DNA from: Dastarcus helophoroides
Lineage: Eukaryota > Arthropoda > Insecta > Coleoptera > Bothrideridae
Assembly: GCA_028583605.1 (NCBI GenBank)
Contig: CM053336.1
Location: 29,284,350-29,348,349 of the forward strand
Reading direction: 5' to 3'
Length of the DNA: 64,000 bases
The position numbers and the translations under genes are program-made. Every line of letters starts with the position of its first letter. Position 1 is the first letter of the stretch. Under the pieces are notes generated by a model. It was given only the letters and a program-made list of their open reading frames with translations, had not been told where the DNA came from and made no database searches. Positions 33,143 to 43,127 of this stretch are shown here, piece after piece.

Positions 33143-35277
33143 CGGTCGACGAGTTGAAAGAAACACGAGAGGGTAAGCCAACGAACAAGGCACCCGGGCC
33201 GGACGGGTTCCCGGTTTCGGGACTAGTGCCGCTCCTGGACCTTGGGTGATAAAGTGGCACTGGTCTTTACGAAGTGTCTTCGAGAGGGGACATTTCCGAC
33301 CGTCTGGAAAACGGCAGAGGTAACCTGGTTACCAAAGCCGGGAGGCGGGTTACGGCCTATATGCCTCCTACCGACAATCGGTAAAGTCTTAGACAAAGTT
33401 CTGGAGGAAGGACTGTCTCACTACCTGGAGTCAAATGGACGTTTGCAAATGGACAATACGGATTCCGTAAGGAACGAAGTACCACGGACGCCCTAGGGAG
33501 GGCAGTTGAGATCCTTGATAGAGCAACGATAAGAGGGGTGCATGCGGTCGCGCTTGCGTTTGATATCAAGAACGCATTCAACTCTGCATAGTACCCCCGC
33601 CTAGTTGAGCTCATATCCGAATGTGGATACCCAGGAGACTTGGGACGGGTGGTTGCAGACTTTTTGACCAATAGAACAGTCAGCTCATGCGGAACCCAAA
33701 TCCAAATGAATAGAGGATGCCCACAGAGATCGTGCCTCGGCCCGATTCTTTGGCTCCTCATTATGGAGGACTGGTTTGCCGCGATGGACAGGTAATCACT
33801 CACAGGTCCGTCGAGGTTTCCGTCCAAGCCTATGCGGACGATAAGTTGATTATAATCACGGGACCGTCCGCTAGGAAAATTGAACGCGCCTGGACTGGAG
33901 TCTGAGCAGCCTGCAAAGAGTGGGCAAACATGCACAAGCTCCAGTACGCCCCGGAGAAAACAGAGATGTTGTTCTCAGGGGCCCGGCCATAAAATAGAGA
34001 ACCAGTAATTCAACTCGACGGCCTGATGGTTGCCCCATAGAGTGCAATTAAGTACCTGGGAGTGGTGATAGATGGCAGTCGAAACTGGGTTGAGCATGCG
34101 AAATACGTCAGGAAAGTCGCTGCTATAGGCCACAGGGCACTAATGTTGGCGGGTAAAACCTGGGGTGCCCGACCTTGGGTCTACCGTGAGATCTATCGGG
34201 GGGCGATTAAACCCGCCCTCCTGTATGCATCGGAGATATGGGGAGCCAAGAGTCATGGCACGAGGATCCAAAGACACTTAGTTGCAGCTCAAAGACCCTC
34301 TATGCTAGCCATAACGAGGGCCTATCGAACATCACCAAATGCAGCGATACAAATACTGGCGGGGTGCATGCCCATACACATTGCAGCTGGGGCCAGACAC
34401 CAAATCTGGCAAGAAACTAAAAGACCAGAATTCGAGGGCAACCTCGAACCAAGGTCTAGTGCGCATCCAGGGGTGCCAAAGAGGTCATGCGCCTACCTGG
34501 CCCCGGAAAATGACTTGCGTCACAGAAGGCGACTATGGATTGGCACGGGAATCTCGAACGGCCCCCAATCTTTATCGTCAGCAATGACGGCTCATAGGGA
34601 TGGTGAGCTAATTCGAACAATGCATTGGAGGCACCAAGCCCATATTACAATGCACAAGGCTAAGCTTTGGGCCATTGAATTGGCTGTACAAGGGTGCCAA
34701 ACTCTTGTACACGATGTCGAAACCTTGAATATACTCTTCGGGTCCAAAATAATTTTGAACACGATTAAAAATAGAAACGGACCCCTGCCAGAAGCCTTTG
34801 AGCACGCTTTAAGCCTGCTGGAAGCTGACGGGAGTAACCGTTGTTCTGTGGACTTCTGGCCGCACCGACAGGGGGCTACAGCTTTCCAGTCGCGCCGCAC
34901 GAAGGGCTGCGCGCGGACGAGTTGCCACAATTGAGGCACCCCTTAGCGCCCCAAGGCTTGCTCTAAAGCACGCAGAACATAACCAAGCCATTGCAAAATG
35001 GCAAACAAACTGGACACGGGGGACGACGGGCAGACAGACCTTCGTCCATATCCCAATTGCCCAAGAAAAGTGGCTGGGTTGGAACCCTGTGGCGATTTGG
35101 TTGCTCACTGGACACGGCCCGTTTAACGCCTGTTTAGCCAGGTTCCGACTTGGCGAAATAAATGGCGAATGCGAATGTCAGGCCCGGACGCAAGAAACGG
35201 CCTCTCATGTTTTAAATGACTGTTCACTTGTGGACAGCTATAAAGTTGGCATTAGATGCGGCTTAAAAATCATTTAA
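33143..35277 (+). pseudogene. LINE ORF2, RT/RNase H-like/zinc-knuckle part, broken
   Basis: Recognisable pieces in several frames: NKAPGPDGFPVSG (about 33180), WLPKPGGGLRPICLLPTIGKVLDKV (33325-33400), QAYADDKLIIITG (YADD, about 33828-33865), IKYLGVVID...HAKYVRKVA, ALLYASEIWGAKSHG and RAYRTSPNAAIQILAGCMPI (34062-34385). TMHKAKLWAIELAVQGC resembles an RNase H segment (34650). Finally, CECQARTQETASHVLNDCSL is a C-terminal CCHC knuckle (35170-35230). Multiple stops and frameshifts. The domain order APE-RT-RNase H-CCHC suits the R1/LOA/I group. Confidence 0.8.
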
Positions 35278-35929
35278 AGGAAAACGATCTATTATCAAGT
35301 TACCTCGAATTATTCCTGTACCAAAAACTGGTGGAGTGTTGCCTTTTCTTTTACCATTGTTTTCGGGATTATCGGCACTCGGAGCATTAGGTGGAGGAGC
35401 AGCAGCAGTAGCTAAAGCCATTAGCGAGGCAAAAACAGCGAGAGAACAATTGCAAGAAAATCAAAGACATAATAAAAGTACGGAAGCGATTGCAATGGGT
35501 AAAGGATTATATCTTAAGCCATATCGAAAAGGACTTGGACTCTATTTAAATCCAAAAAAACTAATGTGGGTGCTACCAAAGAGACCGCTCAATGAACTGG
35601 ATTTGCAAAAGTATGCAACATTTATTCCACATTTTCGAGGTGTATTTATGCGGGACACTTTACCCAAACGACCTTACACAGAAGAGTGTGGAATTGTAAA
35701 TTTGGATAGTGTAAAAGGGCTGGGCACACATTGGGTAGCATATTACAAAAATAAAAATAGGATCGAGTATTTTGATAGTTATGGTAATCTACAACCTCCA
35801 CAAGAAATTGTCAATTACCTAGGTCTAAACATTCGGTACAGTTATACAAGATATCAAAGCGATAATTCGGTCATTTGTGGGCATTTATGTATACAATTTT
35901 TGTACAACACTGTTTATATAAATAAATGA
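35274..35929 (+). CDS. Polinton adenoviral-type cysteine protease with hydrophobic N-terminal segment
   Basis: The frame is open from about 35274 (KGKRSIIKLPRIIPV) to the stop at 35929. The N-terminal third has a Gly/Ala/Leu segment (GGVLPFLLPLFSGLSALGALGGG) followed by an amphipathic region and GKGLYLKPYRKGLG. The C-terminal half is the maturation protease: ECGIVNLDSVKGLGTHW (catalytic His), IEYFDSYGN (acidic residue) and VICGHLCIQF (catalytic Cys). Adenovirus-type proteases of Polintons mature capsid proteins. The first half resembles a small membrane-active virion protein often placed just before the protease, so this may be a fusion or a lost stop. GTG at 35336 is not a credible start; the true start is upstream or lost. 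Confidence 0.8.
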
Positions 35930-35965
35930 TTTTTTGATAATTATCGTTTTTCTTTATCTGTGATC

Positions 35966-36646
35966 ATGTCAATAACGCTTGTTCTTAGCGGAAATACTTC
36001 AACGTTTTGCGCAAATTATTTCCCACCCATAGAATTATCGACAAATTATGAGTGTGGACTTGTCGATTTGCATACTTACAATTCTATACCAAATGTAGAT
36101 TTAAATAATAATCTTTTTCATATTGGGGATGAGGTAATCACGGTGCCGGTGGGTTCCTATGAAATTGATGATATATCTAAATATATCAAAAAACGTCTCT
36201 AAGAACTTTCCTCCAAACCGATACTTGTTCTTGATGCCAACAATACTACTTTAAGGACAAAAATAAAATCGGCGGAACCAATTTACTTTAATAAAAAATG
36301 CACTATTGGAAGATTGTTAGGCTTTAGCAATCGTGTATTGGAACCGAATAAAAGACATAAATCTGACCTTCCTGTTAATATAAATAAAGTGAATGCAATA
36401 AGAATAGAATGCAATATAATATCTGGATCGTACATCAACAACACATCTGTTCACACTCTTCACGAGTTTTCCTACAGTGAACCGCCAGGGTATAAAATAA
36501 GCGAGGTGCCAAAGAATGTCATTTATTTGCCGGTGAACGTTAAAAGAATTACCTCGCTTAACATTAGAATTGTGAATCAGGACGGTGATTTAGTAAATTT
36601 TAGAGGAGAAACAATTACACTTAGAGTACACCTCAAACCATGTTAA
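35966..36646 (+). pseudogene. Polinton minor capsid (penton-like) protein with one nonsense codon
   Basis: 227 codons in one frame from ATG 35966, broken only by TAA at 36200-36202. Motifs: YECGLVDLHTYNSIPNV, NLFHIGD, VPVGSYEIDDISKYI, then after the stop TIGRLLGFSNRVL, VNAIRIECNIISGSYIN, VHTLHEF, PKNVIYLPVN and NFRGETITLRVHLK. I associate this with the Polinton single-jelly-roll minor capsid (penton base-like) protein, which has about this length. It sits 36 bp after the protease on the same strand. Apart from the stop it is well preserved. Confidence 0.65.
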
Positions 36647-36651
36647 TTTAT

Positions 36652-36998
36652 AATAATAAACAAGAGCAAGAAGAAGAAGTTGTGGCAGCGGCAGCAAATA
36701 GAAAGCGTTATGCTGTCCTCCATGACATGTACTCTTGCTTTCAAGAATCCTATTATGGAACCGCCACTTCTAAGCCCTTAATGGATTTTCTATAAAGTTG
36801 AAAGATATAGCTCCAATAGTCGTCATTGATTGTTCTCATCAAAATGAAACGATCAAATCGGGACCAGTCGATGTTCGGATCGAATTTGAGACTAATGATA
36901 ACGGAATATCAGATAACACTTCAGCTTATTGCCTCTTGCTTCACGATCGCATAGTCGAGTACGAGCCGTTGAGCGGAACAGTTCGAAAATTAATTTAA
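36652..36998 (+). pseudogene. Polinton capsid-protein C-terminal fragment (likely major capsid)
   Basis: A first frame (NRKRYAVLHDMYSCF, about 36655-36795) shifts into 36798-36998: KDIAPIVVIDCSHQNETI, GPVDVRIEFE, AYCLLLHDRIVEYEPLSG, ending VRKLI. The last block resembles the end of the long Polinton capsid ORF (PX type, double jelly roll), but the bulk of that ~600-residue gene is absent. So this is either a large internal deletion or another structural gene. Position after the penton-like gene agrees with a virion gene block. Confidence 0.45.
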
Positions 36999-37038
36999 CT
37001 CAAGTTTGGGAAATTGAGTTTAAGGTTAGAAAGATAAA

Positions 37039-37493
37039 ATGGAATGGAAAATTGTTATCGACGTACAAGGATTCAAGAATGACCGTAACCAATTTATCGT
37101 TAAGGAGTTTGCCATTCCGTTTACCAGTGACGAGTTTCAACAATTTCTCATCAAACCACCGTACTACCAACTGAGTGCTAATGAACGAAGACAAGTCAAC
37201 TGGTTAAGTCGAATTTTAATAAACTAAGTTGGGATGCCGGATCGGTATCTTTGCCGAATGTCAAGACATTTCTTCAAGCAAACTTGACCTCAATAGCCTC
37301 AACCGCCGCCGCTCCAAATCTGATAATTTATGTAAAAGGAGTAGAAAAAAGTTTATGGGTTAGTAATCTTTTGGAAAATCAATTTTATGTTTGTAATATT
37401 GAAGATCATGGTTGTGACTCATTAAAGAGGCTGCGTAAAATGTATACAAACAGCCAAGTAAGATGCTTTGCACATCAAACATTGAGCGCTTAA
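37039..37493 (+). pseudogene. Conserved Polinton-associated protein, unknown function
   Basis: MEWKIVIDVQGFKNDRN starts at 37039 and reads FIVKEFAIPF...QQFLIKPPYYQLS. It shifts frame near 37215 to KLSWDAGSV, NLIIYVKGVEKSLWV, NQFYVCNIEDHGCDSLKRL and ends FAHQTLSA at 37493. The layout (DVQGF, an acidic position in each block, VKGVEK) hints at an RNase H-like/exonuclease-type fold, but that is only an impression. I know no assigned function. It is the last + strand gene before the convergent polymerase. Confidence 0.5.
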
Positions 37494-37761
37494 AAATGTT
37501 ATACTTTTAAAAAGATAGTAGAAGATTTTCATTAATTTTATTTTAAGGTGTTGCTGTAAAGTTTAGGATGTATAAATGATTAAAAAAGAGTTTAAAGGAT
37601 TTCACTTGTTTTATTTTTTACCTATATATATAATACATGTGCAAGTACATTCAAATTAAAAAAAGTGTAAACTAGTTATAATAATAAGAAGAAACAACAC
37701 ATAATTATGAAAAAAAAAAGTTTGTAACAAAAATTTGAACTTAATACTACCACAAAAAAAC

Positions 37762-40700
37762 CTAATCAAGAGTGGATACGTCATCGTTGGTTTCGAAATT
37801 AATTGGACACTTGTAATGACCCCAAGCATACGTATGAATTCCATCTTCGAGTATGTACATCTTATCATCTGATGGATTTAGTGAAACTTTATTCAACAGT
37901 TGAGTGTATACGGTGTGCAGTTTGGATAGAAATACCATCATTCGACTATAAAATAATTGCTTTTTATATAAACAATCCCGATAATTCTCCAAGCTTAATT
38001 TATTGACTGACACCTTTTTAATGCCTTTAATTTTTTCACCATTTTAGATCCTAAATGAATTAAATAACATTTAGCCCTTAAACCGATAAATTCTTTAACT
38101 TTTTTACCATTACTGTCGTCTTTCATGAGTCCAAGGACCTTTTTATTAAGGAAAGGTATGCCGTAGACATTATTAGGGGAATAATCGGAAGTGGCAAATT
38201 TTGAAGAAACATCATCTTTTATATCTCTGTAGAAATCTTCAGTTTTTATTGTATATATAAATGAGTCAGTATCCATATAATTTAATTCTAAACAATCCCC
38301 ATACTTGGGCTTCATATATTTATAATGAAAATCATACATTAGGAGTTTCGATAATTCCAATACGCAAAAGCCCAAATATATGGGCTTGTTGTAGTAAACA
38401 TGCATAGGATTCAGTTATATTGCAACCATGTTGTCTGTAAACTGATTTATGCTAGGAAAATTTGGTTTTGCAATAAAAGCTCTCGCAGCTTGATGTCTAC
38501 ATCCTCTGTTTTCCCATTCCGTACATATTTTTACATCTTTTCTCTTGTCAACATTTTCCATGGTCTTTCCGTAAACCGCATTATTGAGCAATTTAAAGAA
38601 ATCCTTCTGAAATTGATTTTTTGCAAGCTTACGGTAATGTGTATTCAAGTCGATGAATTTTTTCAGGCAACATGATTGCTTAAACTAAAGTATTCTGTGA
38701 ATATTTGTAATCTTTAATCCATGTTCTAAACACTGCTGAATATTTCTATAGTGAATTATATATATTTTTTTGTTATTTAAATTTGGAAGTAATTTTGGGC
38801 ATTTCGACCCGGGGGGAATTTTGTTCTCCACACAAAAAGGCAAATCGTTGTGAATGTGGTGTAAATTTTGCGAATATTTAAGATCGACTTCAAAAATGTA
38901 TCCTACATCTGAAGTGGGAAAAATATTTGCAACATTTACCGAATTCACATCTTTCACCCATTTAAAATCTGAACAGGGAAGAGTCTGAGACATTGCCCAA
39001 CCGTATAAATTATTTGCGTCTAAGTACGCAATGTACTGAGAGTCTTTTTCTTCATCGTAATCTTCCAAATATTTATTATTTGCCACTGAATGCCTCAGTA
39101 CGCTTTGGGTAAGGCCTCCCCTAATCCCATTTCTTATAAAGTGATGCATATCATAGTCTATCAACAATTCCAACTCAATTTCGGTATATTTGAGCATTGC
39201 CTCCCACGCAAGACCTGCAGCTGTGTAAAGATGACAAGGATCCAGATTATATATATTTATATATATTATAACAAATTTTTCGAAAGTTTTTAAAAACATC
39301 TGTAAGTAATAGTACATCGATCTTTAAATATAACTCCAAATATTGCCACATATTTTTAATTGTAAATTTTTCCCATATTATTTTAGCATGATTGTAATCC
39401 TCGTCTGAACAAGCTTTTTTCGTAAGTTGGCTATAAAATTCATCCTGGGTAGGAAGCGACGTTTCCTCCAACCTATCCCAGGAATCTAAATATTTATAAG
39501 GCAAAATGTCTTTTCTTGTCAACAGCTTGAATTGTTCCTCATCTGGATATAACCTTTTAACTGTTTCTAATTGAGTGGGAGACAAATTACTAGCCAAGGT
39601 TTCTAAACTCGCCTGCATAAAGCGAGCGGAATCTAGAAAACGTAATTCTATTGTTTGATTCTTTGGACCAATATAAACCCTTTTATGTAGGCTTCTTTAT
39701 TCAAAAGAATAATATCAATGGTACCAGGTACCTCATCTAAAGCTTTTATAAAGATATGACAGTCATATCCAGAAAAGTTGTGAAAAAATATTGGGAAAAA
39801 TTTAGAAACTTTGTACTCCAAATTGCACTTACTATGAGCTGGACCCCTATACTTCCCTGTAAGATGGCAATGATCAGCTTCACGGTCTGTATTATCTAAA
39901 TTTTTTTTGCAAATATGACATGAATTACTCGTTTCATGAAAATGTTGCTCAATTGCTGTTAATCTATCCATGGATTTTGGTTTTAGCAGATGTTCATTAT
40001 ACAGATACTTGGGGTCGCTTACCAAACTAGTAACAAATTTCTTGGAAGAATCCTTCCCCTTGTAAGTTTTAAATTTATCCAAATTCGAGTCTTATCCACA
40101 CTTGATGTAATATGAAAATGCACAAGGAATGTGTTCTTGAGTTGTGATGGTATATGATGTGTTCGGGTGGGGAGTGCAGGTATCTACCTTCTGCAACAGA
40201 CATTCAAAATATGCATATACAACAAAAGGCACGTTCAATTGTTTATCATACCTTTCAAATTTTAAATTTCTTTTCTCTGGTGTTGGCATCTCAGTTACGA
40301 CCTTATTACACTGCAACTGGTGATCTTCAAGTCTTTGTTGGGGGGTAAAGTGTAACAAGCCCCTCTTACAAATAAAAATTTGCCGCCCGCTTCGTGTAAT
40401 TTGTTTCGAAACGAGTCGTGACAAATTTTTTATCCAAACATAATGACTGGTGTTGTTAGGACCTTGTAGCAGAAGCAAATTGACGTGAACATCCCTTTGC
40501 TTTTGACTCTGATAATAAGGGGACCCACAACTTTGTCACATTCTACTCCAAAAACATTTACACTCAAGTACCGGTTTTGTTCTTCAAATATTCTTATATC
40601 ATTAGGTTTAAGGTAAAATCGAGCGATCGTCCATTTGCCAGGGTAATAAGGTCTGCTTGAATGTCTGTCACAGAATATGAGGAGGGCAGTTCTGCATGTT

Positions 40701-41193
40701 TATTTACCGGATACAAAGCTGATATTATCGCCCATTTAAAACAATAGTTGTCCTTGTTACAAACATTTATGCAAGCTTTTTTGGTTATGAGAGATTGCGG
40801 TAGGCGAATATAATGTCCTCCCTTAAGTGGAACATATTCATTTACATTCACTTCTAAATGACTAATGGCAAATAAGGTCCACCCGCTGTCCCGTTCCTGG
40901 AAGTCGTCCATCTTTGCCATAATACTGTCGACCATGTTTTGAAATGAGCTTTGGAGATCTCCCTCATTGCAATAAATTAGCATTTTGGTGTTGAACGATT
41001 TCACGGAAACTTCAACATCATCTCCGTTTAGTACTTTTATGTACTCCGCAAAAAGTTCAAGGTTGAATTTGAAACACTTTCCTTTAACGTTGCGGGCTTT
41101 CAATTCCTTAAAAACGGGTTGTTTGGCTTCTTCCAGGAAGGCTTTAGCATCAACCATATAATCCTGTTTACACTCATATATTAGAGTAGCCAT
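37762..41193 (-). pseudogene. Polinton protein-primed DNA polymerase B, broken
   Basis: Consecutive - strand frames (starting 41193, 40478, 40082, 39618, 39317, 38648, 38405, 38013) make up one polymerase with frameshifts and stops. In order they carry an N-terminal domain (MATLIYECKQDY), CHICKKNL with DHCHLTGKYRG (zinc-binding HNH-like insert), FPIFFHNFSGYDCHIF (exonuclease motif II), YLKIDVLLLTDVF, GLAWEAMLKYT, YLDANNLYGWAMSQ (polymerase motif A), LLNNAVYGKTMEN (motif B) and NYMDTDSFIYTI (motif C). The C-terminus ends with HTYAWGHYKCP. It would replicate the element by protein priming. All catalytic motifs survive, so decay is recent to moderate. Confidence 0.85.
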
Positions 41194-42094
41194 ACGTCCT
41201 TTAAAGATTTAACCACCTTTAATTCACGTACTGTATCGTGGGGTTGAGCAGCCTTTTTCTTGTGCTGTTGAGTTTTTTCATGCGAGACCCAATTCTTAAC
41301 TTCTATGAAGCAAAACTCAATCCACTTACAACAACAGATGACTCTCTAGCAGGAACAGAGCTACCCACAGCACTCGTCGAGGGTTGATCTTAGGCATGGG
41401 CTGCTTGCACCACTTGGAGTCCTCGAAGCACTTGAAGAAGACGGTAGTTGTACCTTTTCATAAATTTTCCTAGCATGAACGTTTCTAAGGTGGCGGTCTA
41501 ACCTCCAGCTACCTTTGAACATTTTACCGCAAACTTCTCACAGGAAAGACATTGTTATTATTAAAAAAATATATAAGGCCAAAAAAAACACTACTTGTTG
41601 ATAGAGAGGAAGCGCTAAGCAATAACTTATGTATCAAGCGGTCAGAACCATCTGAACTGACTTCTTACTAGAATCTTCAACATATTTATAATGTCTAATT
41701 AACGTAATATTTTTTGATAAGCTCACGTGTAAGAATTTTTTTTTTGCATAAAGAACATTCTTTTCTAGAACTCTCCTTGCAAAACATCTTATCAGCACAC
41801 ACGAGGAACTGTTTTTGCCAATTTAACTGACATTATTTTCTGCGACAAACATCTTGGAGATCAACAGAGTCGGAGGTCGAGGAGGTTATCTGAATATTTT
41901 GCGTACATTATTCGCAAACTTTTACATCTTTTAAAGTTTTAAATATTAAAATAGTTTTCGTTTTTATTAAAAAAAATAATAAATTGGTTTCTAAAATTTA
42001 TTTAATATAACATAACACGTTACTTTAACCTATTGTGCCCAAATTGACAAATATTTTCTATCTACATACAATTTCACAAGGTACTTTTTTCATG
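41194..42094 (-). other. Degenerate 5' region of the polymerase gene with a zinc-finger trace
   Basis: Just upstream of the polymerase start, the - strand carries ELKVVKSLKDV (41200-41235) and, at about 41410-41550, GKMFKGSWRLDRHLRNVHARKI preceded by a CxxC pair in a shifted frame, which looks like a C2H2 finger. 41560-42090 has no convincing frame. It may be the decayed N-terminal extension of the polymerase or a separate Polinton ORF. Confidence 0.4.
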
Positions 42095-42253
42095 TCAACT
42101 GCCTCCTTTGAAAAATACCTTTTCGCACCGTTCGCAGTCTTGGCCGTATAATTGTATTAATTTCCTTAATTGTTCATTGTCGCAGATGGTATTTATACAG
42201 AACTGTCTGCCTTCGTCTTCTTTTCCCTCCTCGGTCCAACAGGCTGAGCATAC

Positions 42254-42615
42254 TGTTACGTGCGTTATCGGTTCGAATTGATACACGTGATGGATTATTC
42301 CCACTTTATTACTAAATTAACTTTGATCACCACAATTTACAATTAACTCACTTCTACTAACTTACTAATTGCACTGATTCTAACTGACTGACTCGAGGAA
42401 AAGCTGACCGCCTTTTTATAGTTTTGGCCCCCGGCTTCCAGAATTTTCGGCAGATAAGGCTTATCGAATGCCGAAATTTCTGGAACGCTTATCTGCCGTT
42501 TGTTTCGTTATCGCGGCCGCTTTCCCCTTATCAGAACCTTCTAGAAACCTTTTTTATTTACTAAATTCTACAATTCTATTCTAAATCATATTTCATCTAT
42601 TTACATTGCGTTACA
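42254..42615 (-). mobile_element. Solo LTR (heat-shock-element LTR family), copy 2
   Basis: 362 bp, TG...CA, flanked by ATAC at 42250-42253 and 42616-42619. It shares GCGGCCGC, the GATAAG inverted repeat, a TATAAAAAGG box and AATAAAGTGG with the other copies. It interrupts the Cys-rich frame in phase, so it arrived after the Polinton. Confidence 0.93.
42436..42546 (-). promoter_or_regulatory. Three perfect heat-shock-element triplets in LTR copy 2
   Basis: TTCcaGAAttTTC (42436-42448), GAAatTTCtgGAA (42473-42485) and GAAccTTCtaGAA (42534-42546): nine nGAAn units in about 110 bp, directly upstream (in LTR sense) of a TATA box at about 42413-42420. The best-preserved set in the window. Confidence 0.7.
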
Positions 42616-42689
42616 ATACTTTGTTCTTTATGAAAATTTCTTTAAATTCACCCGTTAAGAAATCAATATGACCCAGCTGATTATTTCTT

Positions 42690-43127
42690 TAAAAAATGTT
42701 TCCCGCTCATACTCTCACTCTGACGCCGCTGGATGGATCCAAGCACTATGCATTGACCAATACATTACAATACATTACAATACGGAAAACACGAGGAGGG
42801 TTGGAAAATAACAACCCCTGCTTGATTCATTCTCTCCGAGTCCGATCACCGAACGAAGAACACCTACCCGAAAATTCCGAACACGTGAATAGTGCTTCGA
42901 CCGTTAATTTGCTTTTTAAAATTATTTATCCGATTAATCCGATAGTGCCACGGCGAAAACTCCAGCTAAAACTGTAAGTCTGAGCATTTCTGTTCATCCC
43001 TTTGTCCGAGTTTTATATTTGTATCGTGCTGCATTGTTGTTTATTTCATTTTTCTGTTTAGTTGCAAGTGTAGAAACCGTTAGACGCCATTTTCTAGTAT
43101 TTACCAGTGACGTGTCTTTTAGTGCTG
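42690..43127. other. Unassigned DNA left of the minisatellite
   Basis: A 93-codon + frame (42696-42977) has no motif. 43080-43127 (GACGCCATTTTCTAGTATTTACCAGTGACGTGTC) is unit-like in composition and leads into the array. Confidence 0.35.

Larger units (their letters stand above)
29631..35250 (+). mobile_element. R1/LOA-type non-LTR retrotransposon (LINE), decayed
   Basis: A GC-richer block (clearly above its surroundings) with a 5' UTR (29631-30247), ORF1 (30248-31855), an AP-type endonuclease ORF2 start (31880) and broken RT, RNase H-like and zinc-knuckle parts to about 35250. No poly(A) was found. Its 3' edge merges with Polinton sequence near 35260. The 5' edge abuts the Penelope 3' fragment. 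Confidence 0.75.
35265..42688. mobile_element. Polinton/Maverick fragment
   Basis: + strand virion-type genes (protease, minor capsid, capsid fragment, hypothetical) face a - strand family-B DNA polymerase, converging near 37.5-37.75 kb. This layout and the protease-polymerase pair are typical of Polintons. The retroviral-type integrase, packaging ATPase and terminal repeats were not found, so this is a partial copy. The left edge is LINE sequence. Confidence 0.8.
42098..42688 (-). pseudogene. Cys-rich ORF interrupted by a solo LTR
   Basis: If the solo LTR (42254-42615) and one ATAC are ignored, the - strand frame reads in phase from 42688 (RNNQLGHIDFLTGEF) through FIKNKVCSACWTEEGKEDEG to CERCEKVFFKGGS and a stop near 42098. 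It has two CxxC pairs plus single Cys residues (a zinc-binding look). It sits upstream of the polymerase on the same strand, so it may be a further Polinton or zinc-finger gene piece. The family is not recognised. An upstream TAA bounds it. Confidence 0.45.
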
